Below, piece by piece: positions 24,020 through 30,942 of a stretch of DNA of 35,270 bases. Position 1 is the first letter of the stretch. Every line of letters starts with the position of its first letter. A program made the position numbers and the translations under genes. Under the pieces are notes generated by a model. It had not been told where the DNA came from, searched no databases, and worked only from the letters and a program-made list of their open reading frames with translations. The stretch is from JBNFVY01 sp049943335 (GTDB lineage: Bacteria > Pseudomonadota > Alphaproteobacteria > Rhodobacterales > Rhodobacteraceae), in assembly GCF_049943335.1 (NCBI RefSeq), contig NZ_JBNFVY010000017.1, positions 1-35,270 on the forward strand, written 5' to 3'.

Positions 24020-24282
24020 CTGTTTTGCCCCATTTCTTATCTGTTTTTAATGTGGAATTTCGACCGCCTGCGTCCAGTGCAAAAGATGGAAATTTTGTGC
24101 CAGTTTGAAATTTGGGCGACTCTTGTTTGCGTCAATTCAACTTCTGCGTTAGCATCGATTCAAGGGTAGGGGCTTTTTTTCCCGGTGTTTACGAGTTGTT
24201 GTGGCTGACTCAAGACAAGTGACGCGCTTGCGCATCAGTGAATTGAGCTGGCAAGAAAAGGCGTTATTGTGCGGGTAAGAAC
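24020..24282 (+). other. AT-rich divergent promoter region
   Basis: This 263-bp stretch has clearly lower GC than the rest of the window. It separates the divergent small hypothetical gene and the XRE regulator gene. It probably contains both promoters, but no perfect box or palindrome was recognised. Confidence 0.45.
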
Positions 24283-25152
24283 ATGACAGAAACGGGTGAC
24301 TCAGGGTTGCCGAGACGCAAGAACCCTGCCGAAGTGCGGTCCATTTTCGGGCAAAACCTGAGGTTGTTGGTCAAGCAAAAAGCCAGTGTATCGGCGGTAT
24401 GCCGGGAACTTGGCATCAACCGCACGCAGTTCAACAGGTATTTGTCAGGCGCAACTTATCCAAGACCGGATGTCCTGGCGGTTATTTGCGATTATTTTGG
24501 GGTGGACGCCCGAATTCTTTTGGAACCGGTTGACATTGTCAATCAAAGCGCCGCTTTCCCGGAAATGGAAGCCGAAAAACGGCTAATTGAGAATATACAC
24601 GAAACGGGAATTCTGACGGTCGATCCGCGCAGCTTTTCTGACGGATTTTACTTGTTCTATCTGTTGCCTGAAAGCGCGACCGACGTGGTCGCCGTGATCC
24701 TTCAGCGGGTCACGCGCGGCGGCGACGGGATGACAACGGCGCAATTCAACCTGCCGCTCAGCATGGCGGAACGTCTGGGTGTGCCCAACACGAAACGGCG
24801 CGTCTCGTCCCTGGTGATGCAACATTCATCCGGGGTGGCTTTCTTTTCGCTTGTGCCGGACGCAGGCTTGATCGTCACCGTCTATGTCGACGTCGGGTTC
24901 CTGGCAACGCAACGCTTTTTCAAGGGGCGGTTCATGGCCTCAAGTGACAGTGGCGTCATGGCACGCGTGGGCCGCAATTGCGCTTTTGAAAGACTGGGCA
25001 ACACGAAAGCGGCGGCATTTGCCGCACGCCCGCGCCTGGGCTTCAAATTTCTAGAAGACGTCCCCGTGCCGGTCCGCAACCTCATGAGCGGCGGGGACCC
25101 GGACCAGCACACGGCCGCTCCGGCGAGCTATCTCAAGTCTCGCCACGGCTGA
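24283..25152 (+). CDS. XRE-type helix-turn-helix transcriptional regulator
   Basis: The 289-aa protein has an N-terminal Cro/CI-type helix-turn-helix at about residues 20-80. It includes VSAVCRELGINRTQFNRYLSG followed by PDVLAVICDYFGVDARILLEP. The remaining 200 residues form a domain I cannot name; it contains no obvious catalytic motif and may sense a ligand. Its 3' end overlaps the 3' end of the convergent ilvN by 20 bp. The upstream region is AT-rich and may carry its own operator. The target genes are unknown. Confidence 0.85.
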   Translation: MTETGDSGLPRRKNPAEVRSIFGQNLRLLVKQKASVSAVCRELGINRTQFNRYLSGATYPRPDVLAVICDYFGVDARILLEPVDIVNQSAAFPEMEAEKRLIENIHETGILTVDPRSFSDGFYLFYLLPESATDVVAVILQRVTRGGDGMTTAQFNLPLSMAERLGVPNTKRRVSSLVMQHSSGVAFFSLVPDAGLIVTVYVDVGFLATQRFFKGRFMASSDSGVMARVGRNCAFERLGNTKAAAFAARPRLGFKFLEDVPVPVRNLMSGGDPDQHTAAPASYLKSRHG

Positions 25153-25696
25153 GCGCCGCGACGCCCGTGCGCGCCACTTCGTTCAGTCCAAGCGGGCGCA
25201 TCAGGTCGGCAAAGGCGTCGATCTTGTCCGGCGCCCCGGTGATTTCGAAGATGAAGCTTGTCAGCGTACTGTCGACCACGTTCGCGCGGAAAATTTCGGC
25301 CAGGCGCAGGGCCTCGATCCGCTGCTCGCCCGTGCCGGACACCTTGAACAGGCCCAGTTCGCGTTCCACGCTGGGCCCTTCGACGGTCAGGTCATGCACC
25401 TCGTGCACCACCACGATCCGCCCCAGCTGGGCCTTGATCTGTTCGATGATCGCGGGCGTTCCCGAGGTCACGACGGTGATACGCGAGCGGTGACCGGTGT
25501 GGTCGACTTCGGCCACGGTCAGGCTTTCGATGTTGAACCCGCGCCCCGAGAACAGGCCGATCACGCGGGCCAGCACGCCCGGTTCGTTTTCCACCAGAAC
25601 GGCCAGCGTATGGCGTTCGACGATATCGGCATTCGGGTCGCGCAGGTCATAGGCGGAATGGCTGGACGAGCCTTTTTCGATTTTCAAAGCAGACAT
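25133..25696 (-). CDS. ilvN: Acetolactate synthase small (regulatory) subunit
   Basis: The 187-aa protein is the regulatory subunit of acetohydroxyacid synthase, the first common step of valine, leucine and isoleucine synthesis. The N-terminal ACT domain (about residues 28-100) shows HTLAVLVENEPGVLARVIGL and FSGRGFNIESLTVAEVD, with the Asn and Gly residues of the valine-binding type. The C-terminal domain is also typical (LAEIFRANVVDSTLTSFIFE). It starts 11 bp after the catalytic subunit gene, in the same operon behind the ilv attenuator. Confidence 0.97.
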   Translation of the reverse strand: MSALKIEKGSSSHSAYDLRDPNADIVERHTLAVLVENEPGVLARVIGLFSGRGFNIESLTVAEVDHTGHRSRITVVTSGTPAIIEQIKAQLGRIVVVHEVHDLTVEGPSVERELGLFKVSGTGEQRIEALRLAEIFRANVVDSTLTSFIFEITGAPDKIDAFADLMRPLGLNEVARTGVAALSRGET

Positions 25697-25707
25697 GATG
25701 CGTTCCT

Positions 25708-27453
25708 TCAGACCAACGCGCCACCGCCGTCAAAGGCCTCGGCCTCGGCGGACAGGAGCATTTCGTTATGCGGCTTGCCCGAGGGGATCATCGGGAAGCA
25801 GTTTTCGTGCTTTTCGACAAGGCAATCAAAGATCACCGGCCCGTCGTGCTTGATCATCTCGTTGATCGCGTCGTCCAGATCCTTTGGATCCTTGCAGATG
25901 ATGCCTTTGGCGCCAAAGGCTTCGGCCAGCTTGACGAAATCGGGCAGGGCTTCGGACCACGACGACGAATACCGTTCGCCGTGCAGCAACTGCTGCCACT
26001 GGCGCACCATGCCCAGCCGTTCGTTGTTCAGGATGAACTGTTTGACCGGCAGGTGATACTGCACCGCCGTGCCCATTTCCTGCATGTTCATCATCCAGCT
26101 GGCTTCGCCGGCCACATTGACCACCAACGCGTCGGGGTGGGCCATCTGCACGCCGATCGACGCGGGAAAGCCATAGCCCATGGTGCCCAGACCGCCCGAA
26201 GTCATCCAGCGGTTCGGTTCGTCAAATTGCAGGTACTGCGCCGCCCACATCTGGTGCTGGCCGACCTCGGTCGTGATATAGCGGTCCATGCCCTTGGTCA
26301 GCGCTTCCAGACGTTCCAGCGCGTATTGCGGTTTGATCGTCACGTCTGAATTGGTGTAGGTCAGGCAGCGCACGTCTCTCCATTTCGCGATGGTTTCCCA
26401 CCAGCTTTTGACGGCTTCGGTCTGACACTTGCGCCCGCGCGATTTCCACACCCGCAACACGTCCTCTAGAACGTGGCCGACATCGCCGATCACCGGCAGG
26501 TCCACCCGGATGATCTTGTTGATCGAGCTGGGGTCAATGTCGATGTGCACCTTTTTGGACCCGGGCGAAAAATCCTGCGTGCGCCCGGTGATGCGGTCGT
26601 CAAAGCGCGCGCCGATATTGATCATCAAATCGCAGTCGTGCATCGCCATGTTGGCTTCGTAGAGCCCGTGCATGCCCAACATGCCCAACCAGTGTTCGCC
26701 CGATGCGGGATAGGCGCCCAGCCCCATCAGGGTGCTGGTGATCGGAAAACCCGTGGCATTGACCAGTTCGCGCAGCAGCTGGCTGGCCGCGGGCCCGGAA
26801 TTGATCACGCCGCCGCCGGTGTAAAAGATCGGGCGCTCAGCCTTTTCGATCAGGGCGACCAGGTCGGTGATTTCTTCGATCCCGGCTTTCAGCTTGGGCT
26901 GGTAATGCGACGTCTTGGCCTTTTGCGGGGCGATATAATCGGCCTCGGCGAACTGCACGTCCTTGGGAATATCAACCAGAACCGGGCCGGGGCGGCCCGA
27001 GGTGGCGACATGGAACGCCTGATGGATCGTGTCGGCCAGCTTTTCAGTGTCTGACACCAGCCAGTTATGCTTGGTGCAGGGGCGGGTGATCCCGACGGTG
27101 TCGGCCTCTTGAAACCCGTCGGTGCCGATCAGGAACGTCGGCACCTGTCCGGTCAGAACAACCAGCGGAATGCTGTCAAGCAGCGCGTCGGTCAGGCCGG
27201 TCACCGCGTTCGTCGCGCCCGGGCCCGATGTCACCAGAACCACGCCGGGCTTGCCGGTGCTGCGCGCGTACCCTTCGGCGGCATGCACCGCGCCCTGTTC
27301 GTGACGGACAAGAATATGCTTGATGTGGTTTTGCTGGAAAATCTCGTCATAGATCGGCAGCACAGCGCCGCCGGGGTATCCGAATACGGTGTCCACGCCC
27401 TGATCGATCAAGGCCTGGACGATCATCTTGGCGCCGGTCATTGCCCGTGTCAT
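25708..27453 (-). CDS. ilvB: Acetolactate synthase large (catalytic) subunit
   Basis: The start at 27453 (581 aa, MTRAMTGAKMIVQALIDQGV) has a GGAG site; the frame is open further upstream through the terminator region, which is not used. The thiamine-diphosphate enzyme carries the catalytic E52 in LVRHEQGAVHAAEGYAR. FAD- and substrate-binding middle regions follow, then the cofactor region GYGFPASIGVQMAHPDALVVNV and GEASWMMNMQEMGTAV. ilvI would be an equally good name. Expression is probably controlled by the attenuator at 27485-27582. Confidence 0.97.
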   Translation of the reverse strand: MTRAMTGAKMIVQALIDQGVDTVFGYPGGAVLPIYDEIFQQNHIKHILVRHEQGAVHAAEGYARSTGKPGVVLVTSGPGATNAVTGLTDALLDSIPLVVLTGQVPTFLIGTDGFQEADTVGITRPCTKHNWLVSDTEKLADTIHQAFHVATSGRPGPVLVDIPKDVQFAEADYIAPQKAKTSHYQPKLKAGIEEITDLVALIEKAERPIFYTGGGVINSGPAASQLLRELVNATGFPITSTLMGLGAYPASGEHWLGMLGMHGLYEANMAMHDCDLMINIGARFDDRITGRTQDFSPGSKKVHIDIDPSSINKIIRVDLPVIGDVGHVLEDVLRVWKSRGRKCQTEAVKSWWETIAKWRDVRCLTYTNSDVTIKPQYALERLEALTKGMDRYITTEVGQHQMWAAQYLQFDEPNRWMTSGGLGTMGYGFPASIGVQMAHPDALVVNVAGEASWMMNMQEMGTAVQYHLPVKQFILNNERLGMVRQWQQLLHGERYSSSWSEALPDFVKLAEAFGAKGIICKDPKDLDDAINEMIKHDGPVIFDCLVEKHENCFPMIPSGKPHNEMLLSAEAEAFDGGGALV

Positions 27454-27484
27454 TTTGCTCTCCGTCTCATGTCTCGCGGCGCAT

Positions 27485-27509
27485 AAAAAAGCCCCCGGAT
27501 TTCGGGGGC
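27485..27509 (-). terminator. Attenuator terminator in the ilvBN leader
   Basis: On the minus strand GCCCCCG, a 5-nt loop and CGGGGGC are followed by six T residues. It lies 31 bp before the ilvB start codon and 25 bp after the leader peptide stop, where an attenuator should be. Confidence 0.9.
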
Positions 27510-27550
27510 GCATGGGAACCGGAATGGTCAACCGTCACCGGCCCATGCGC
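27508..27550 (-). promoter_or_regulatory. Alternative stem of the ilvBN attenuator
   Basis: GCGCATGGG plus CCGG at the end of the leader peptide gene (27550-27538 on the minus strand) pairs with CCGG plus CCCATGCGC (27522-27508). This gives 13 bp with a 2-nt bulge. The 3' arm overlaps the base of the terminator stem by two bases, so the two structures compete at least partly. Ribosome position on the leader peptide could decide between them. Confidence 0.65.
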
Positions 27551-27582
27551 ATCAATCCTACAAGTACGACGATCATCGTCAT
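27535..27582 (-). CDS. ilvBN leader peptide (MTMIVVLVGLMRMGR)
   Basis: A 15-codon reading frame starts 9 bases after AGGAG and encodes MTMIVVLVGLMRMGR: one Ile, three Val and two Leu, almost all in residues 4-10. This is the hallmark of a leader peptide whose translation senses branched-chain aminoacyl-tRNA. The stop lies in the alternative stem, just before the terminator. Leader-peptide attenuation of ilvBN is established in other alphaproteobacteria; here it is inferred from sequence. Confidence 0.85.
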   Translation of the reverse strand: MTMIVVLVGLMRMGR

Positions 27583-27613
27583 GCCCAAGGGCTCCTCATA
27601 CGTGGTGCGGGCG

Positions 27614-27642
27614 ACATTAGGGTTGCCACAAATTGGCGTCAA
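27614..27642 (-). promoter_or_regulatory. Candidate ilvBN promoter
   Basis: On the minus strand TTGACG (27642-27637), 17 bp, then TAATGT (27619-27614). The -35 matches 5 of 6 bases; the -10 is weak. It is about 32 bp upstream of the leader peptide start, a spacing that leaves room for a short 5' end and its AGGAG site. Confidence 0.6.
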
Positions 27643-27959
27643 CCAAGAAATCAGGAAAAAGTTGTCTTTGATACCCCAAAATCTTTGCATTTATTGCGCA
27701 GGGCGGTCAGGCCCCGCAATATGAGCCAATTTCGGGCCGTTTCACGCGGTCACGCCCCAGCGAACTTTCGCCAAACTGCCGAAAAGGACATGTTGCCCCG
27801 CCGAGGGCAAAGATGTTGGTTTCGTGACGCAGGCCCGGGGCGAACCGATCCGGCCCGGCCAAGAACAACGATCACCACCGGCGTCGCCGAGTGCGCCCGG
27901 GCGCCCCCCGCGCCGCGCGTTTGGCTGAACGACATCCGCAGACCGGAGAGGAGAGCACG
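27643..27959. other. Intergenic region between the ilv promoter and the membrane protein gene
   Basis: This 317-bp divergent gap has no believable gene. The part nearest the ilv promoter (up to about 27700) is AT-rich; the rest is GC-rich. The promoter of the downstream membrane protein gene should be here but is not recognisable. Confidence 0.4.
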
Positions 27960-28376
27960 ATGGCTGAACCCATTTCGGCCAAGATCCGTTTGGCTCTTGG
28001 CACTTTCGCGGCGGCGACGGTCATGTGGATCTTCGCCGGATTTTGGCACAATGACCTGGGGCCGGGGCTGCTGAACGGAACCGGGACGCATCTGAGTGCC
28101 AAGTCGCTGAGCCTGACTTTTCTGGCCTTTGCCATTCTGGCTTCGATCTTCGCGCGGGTCTACAGCCTGCTGCCCGAAGACCGGCGCACAGTAATCGCCG
28201 GGCTGCGGATCGGCGTTTATGGTGGCATCATCTGGAGCTTTCCTCACGCGCTGTTGACGGGCGCAGGCGCGGGTGAGCCGATTGCGCCGGTGCTGCTCCA
28301 CACCCTGGTTCACATGGTCGAAGAGGGGCTGGGCGGCACCGTGATGGCGTTGATCTATCATCTCCAGGCGCGTTGA
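27960..28376 (+). CDS. Hypothetical four-TM membrane protein
   Basis: The 138-aa protein begins at an ATG preceded by a GGAGAGGAG site. Four hydrophobic segments are visible, around residues 10-30, 48-68, 78-100 and 108-134, with short loops. Possible functional residues are the two His in LLHTLVHMVEEGLGG and the His in WSFPHALL, but no family is recognised. It stands alone between the ilv control region and the TRAP locus. Confidence 0.75.
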   Translation: MAEPISAKIRLALGTFAAATVMWIFAGFWHNDLGPGLLNGTGTHLSAKSLSLTFLAFAILASIFARVYSLLPEDRRTVIAGLRIGVYGGIIWSFPHALLTGAGAGEPIAPVLLHTLVHMVEEGLGGTVMALIYHLQAR

Positions 28377-28389
28377 GCGTCAGGTGTTT

Positions 28390-28455
28390 ACGCGCGCGGC
28401 AGCAATCACGCGCGCGGCAGGCACGCGCGCGGCAGCAATCACGCGCGCGGCAGGC
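28390..28455 (+). repeat. Perfect 33-bp tandem duplication
   Basis: Positions 28390-28422 and 28423-28455 are identical. Each copy itself contains ACGCGCGCGGCAG twice, so that the motif occurs four times. This is probably a recent slippage product. Confidence 0.92.
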
Positions 28456-28595
28456 AAGGACCGGTTGATCCAGCGCATTGGCCACGACCCAGTTGGCTTT
28501 GCCCCGGAATCGGCATGATCGATTGCGCGCGCCCCATCGCCGGTTTTTGCGAATCCGCGCGACCGGGGCTGAAGCGGGGCTGAACGCGGCCGCGA

Positions 28596-28620
28596 TATAC
28601 AGGGGTATACAGGGATATAC
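28596..28620 (+). repeat. 10-bp-period TATAC repeat
   Basis: TATAC occurs at 28596, 28606 and 28616 in the series TATACAGGGG, TATACAGGGA, TATACTGTGC. One helical turn separates the copies, which could suit protein binding on one DNA face or be chance slippage. Confidence 0.7.
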
Positions 28621-28861
28621 TGTGCGCTGGCGTGCACCGACAGGACCGCGATGTGCACCATTGCAGGGGCCGGGCCGCGGCGGTCGCGCCAATTCGCACG
28701 CGCGGCCCGGTTTTGGCGCAAAAATCCAATCAAGATGCGCATTTGGGCGCCGCTCTGCGCAATTATTGGTATTTATTTGCCCGCGCGCTGCCGTTAGTGT
28801 TCCCAGATTACGCGATACGTTTGCCCGCGGGGCGGGCTCATTTGATCTGGGAGGATAACGC

Positions 28862-29950
28862 ATGGATCGTCGTTCGTTTCTGAGAAATTCCGCGCTTGGC
28901 GGGACCGCTGCTGCCGCCACATCGCTGGCCGCACCGGCCATCGCACAGGGCAAGGAAGTGCTGACCATGGTCACCACCTGGCCGCGCGGGCTGGCCGGTG
29001 TGTGGGATTCGGTTGAACGCTTTTCCAACAATGTCGCCGACATTACCGATGGATCGCTGACCATCGACGCCAAGGGCGCGGGCGAACTGGTGGGCGCGCT
29101 GGAAGTCTTTGACGCGGTGACGGCCGGTCAGGCCGACATGTATCACGGCGCCGATTATTACTTTGTCGGTCAGCATCCGGCCTTTGCCTATTTTGCTGCC
29201 GTGCCCTTTGGCATGACCGCGCCGGAAACCATGGTTTGGTATTACGGCAAGGGCGGCAAGGCGCTGCACCACGAGCTGGGCGAAATCTTTGGCCTGACCT
29301 CATTCCTGGCGGGCCAGACCGGCGCGCAAGGGGGCGGGTGGTTCCGCAAGGAAGTGGCCTCGGTTGACGATTTCCAGGGGCTGAAATTCCGCATGCCGGG
29401 CCTGGGCGGCCAGGCGCTGGCCAAGCTGGGCACATCGGTACAGGTGCTTCCGGGCGGCGAAATTTACCAGGCCTTGTCGACCGGCGCGCTGGACGGCACC
29501 GAATGGATCGGCCCGTGGTCGGACGAAAAGCTGGGCCTGCAGGAAGTCTGCGGCCACTACTACCCCGCCGGTTTCCACGAACCGGGCGCTGCCCTGTCGA
29601 TTGCCGTCAATTCCGAACGGTTCAACGGCCTGTCCAAGGCGCATCAGCGCGCCATCGAAGTGGCCGCCGCCGATGCGCATCAGCACAACTACGCGCTGTT
29701 CATGTCCAACAACGCGCCGGCTCTGACGCGTCTGCTGAATGCGGGCGTGCAGGAACATGAGTTCACGGATGACGTCTGGGACGCGTTCGGCCAAGCGTCG
29801 CTTGAGGTTCTGAACGGGTTCACCGACGACGAAATCTTCGCCAAAATCCACGAGTCCGCCCAAAGTGCCATGCGTGAAACTGCAGGCTGGGCCGTGCGGA
29901 CGGATTCGGTCTATACCGCGCAGCGCACCCGCGTTCTGTCGCAAATGTAA
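28862..29950 (+). CDS. TRAP transporter substrate-binding protein, TakP-like
   Basis: The 362-aa protein starts after GGGAGG. It has a Tat-type signal (DRRSFLRNS followed by a hydrophobic stretch and AIAQG). DctP-family landmarks are KGAGELVGALEVFDAV, GGWFRKEVASVDDFQGLKFRMPG (with the conserved substrate-binding Arg in KFR), IYQALSTGALDGTEWIGPW and GHYYPAGFHEPGAALSIAVN. The closest remembered relatives are TakP (alpha-keto acids, Rhodobacter) and FcbT1 types, so keto or aromatic acids are plausible ligands. It is the first gene of a dctP-Q-M operon; a hairpin separates it from dctQ. Confidence 0.94.
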   Translation: MDRRSFLRNSALGGTAAAATSLAAPAIAQGKEVLTMVTTWPRGLAGVWDSVERFSNNVADITDGSLTIDAKGAGELVGALEVFDAVTAGQADMYHGADYYFVGQHPAFAYFAAVPFGMTAPETMVWYYGKGGKALHHELGEIFGLTSFLAGQTGAQGGGWFRKEVASVDDFQGLKFRMPGLGGQALAKLGTSVQVLPGGEIYQALSTGALDGTEWIGPWSDEKLGLQEVCGHYYPAGFHEPGAALSIAVNSERFNGLSKAHQRAIEVAAADAHQHNYALFMSNNAPALTRLLNAGVQEHEFTDDVWDAFGQASLEVLNGFTDDEIFAKIHESAQSAMRETAGWAVRTDSVYTAQRTRVLSQM

Positions 29951-29975
29951 CCGGCCCTTCGGGACCATGAACCGC

Positions 29976-30005
29976 GGGGTTGCGCGCTGTCTGGTGCGCA
30001 ACCCC
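29976..30005 (+). other. Intercistronic hairpin between TRAP dctP and dctQ
   Basis: GGGGTTGCGC (29976-29985) and GCGCAACCCC (29996-30005) form a perfect 10-bp stem with a 10-nt loop and no T-run. It lies 26 bp after the dctP stop and 25 bp before the dctQ start. Such hairpins often protect the upstream message, giving more binding protein than permease. Confidence 0.8.
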
Positions 30006-30030
30006 TTGAATATCGAGAAGGGGACGCTCG

Positions 30031-30924
30031 ATGCTGGACGCTTTGATCGCGCTGGTAACGAACCTGGCACTCGGCTTTTACCACATCGCTTATGCCATCA
30101 CACACCCAGAGCTTTGGCTGAACTGGTCGGACAAAGAAGCGCTGATGCGGTTCATTTATTATGGCGGGTCGAAAGAGCTTCTCTTTGCGTTCTTCGATGT
30201 GGTGATCGTTGTCACGATCGCCGGGCTGGTTTGGCGCCCCTTTTTGTGGGGCGTGGTGCGCGCGCTGGAAGGGTTCGCCAATTGGGTGGGTCGGATTGCT
30301 GCCTGGGCCGGCCTGATCATGGTGGTGCAACAGATCGTCGTCGTCTTTCTGCAGTCGATCTTTCGGTTGGGTGAAATTACGCTGTCCCCCTTCGGTATCG
30401 GCTTTACCCAGTCGGTCGGCTGGTATTCGGAAGGGTTGAAGTTGTGGAATGCGGCGGTGGTGGCACTGTGTGTCAGCTATACCTTTGTGCAGGGCGGGCA
30501 TGTGCGGGTCGATCTGGTCTATTCGGCCGTCGGGCACCGCGCCAAGCGCATGATCGACATGTTCGGATCGCTCTTTTTCATGTTGCCCGTGGCCTTGCTG
30601 ACCTGGATGTACGCCTGGTTCTTCCTGTGGCGGCACTTGATCACGCCCAAGGTGTCTGCATCAGACAAGCTGGACCTGATGCTGCGCAAATCGAAAATCG
30701 TGAAATGGAATGTGGAAACCATCGGGTTTTCGCCGAACGGATTCAACGGGTATTTCCTGTTCAAGATACTGATGCTGGCCTTTGTTGCGCTGGTGATCCT
30801 GCAGGCCATCGCGTTCTTTTACCGGTCGTACCTGGAATGGCGCGAAGGCGAAGAGGCGATCGGCAAATACCATGACGGCGACACGCTGGGCGCGGGCGAA
30901 GAAGCCTACGAAGGCACCCACTAG
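30031..30924 (+). CDS. TRAP transporter small permease (DctQ family)
   Basis: The 297-aa membrane protein resembles DctQ, with ALCVSYTFVQGGHVRVDLVYSAVG as the conserved block. Hydrophobic segments are seen around residues 50-70, 88-112, 143-160, 180-205 and 248-268. It is longer than the common 160-200-aa DctQ, with an extra N-terminal part and a hydrophilic segment (about 210-245), as in large TakQ/FcbT2-like relatives. It follows dctP after the hairpin and precedes dctM by 18 bp. Confidence 0.9.
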   Translation: MLDALIALVTNLALGFYHIAYAITHPELWLNWSDKEALMRFIYYGGSKELLFAFFDVVIVVTIAGLVWRPFLWGVVRALEGFANWVGRIAAWAGLIMVVQQIVVVFLQSIFRLGEITLSPFGIGFTQSVGWYSEGLKLWNAAVVALCVSYTFVQGGHVRVDLVYSAVGHRAKRMIDMFGSLFFMLPVALLTWMYAWFFLWRHLITPKVSASDKLDLMLRKSKIVKWNVETIGFSPNGFNGYFLFKILMLAFVALVILQAIAFFYRSYLEWREGEEAIGKYHDGDTLGAGEEAYEGTH

Positions 30925-30942
30925 GGCTAGGGAACAATACAC

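Larger units (their letters stand above)
28377..28861 (+). other. Repeat-bearing intergenic region before the TRAP operon
   Basis: No convincing gene was found in 485 bp. It contains a perfect 33-bp tandem duplication, a 10-bp-period TATAC repeat, and two TGCGCA palindromes 20 bp apart (28736 and 28756) within an AT-rich patch. That patch is a candidate promoter/operator for the TRAP genes. Confidence 0.5.

Noticed and set aside
28390..28455. CRISPR-like repeats
   Set aside because: The copies are directly adjacent without unique spacers; it is a plain tandem duplication.
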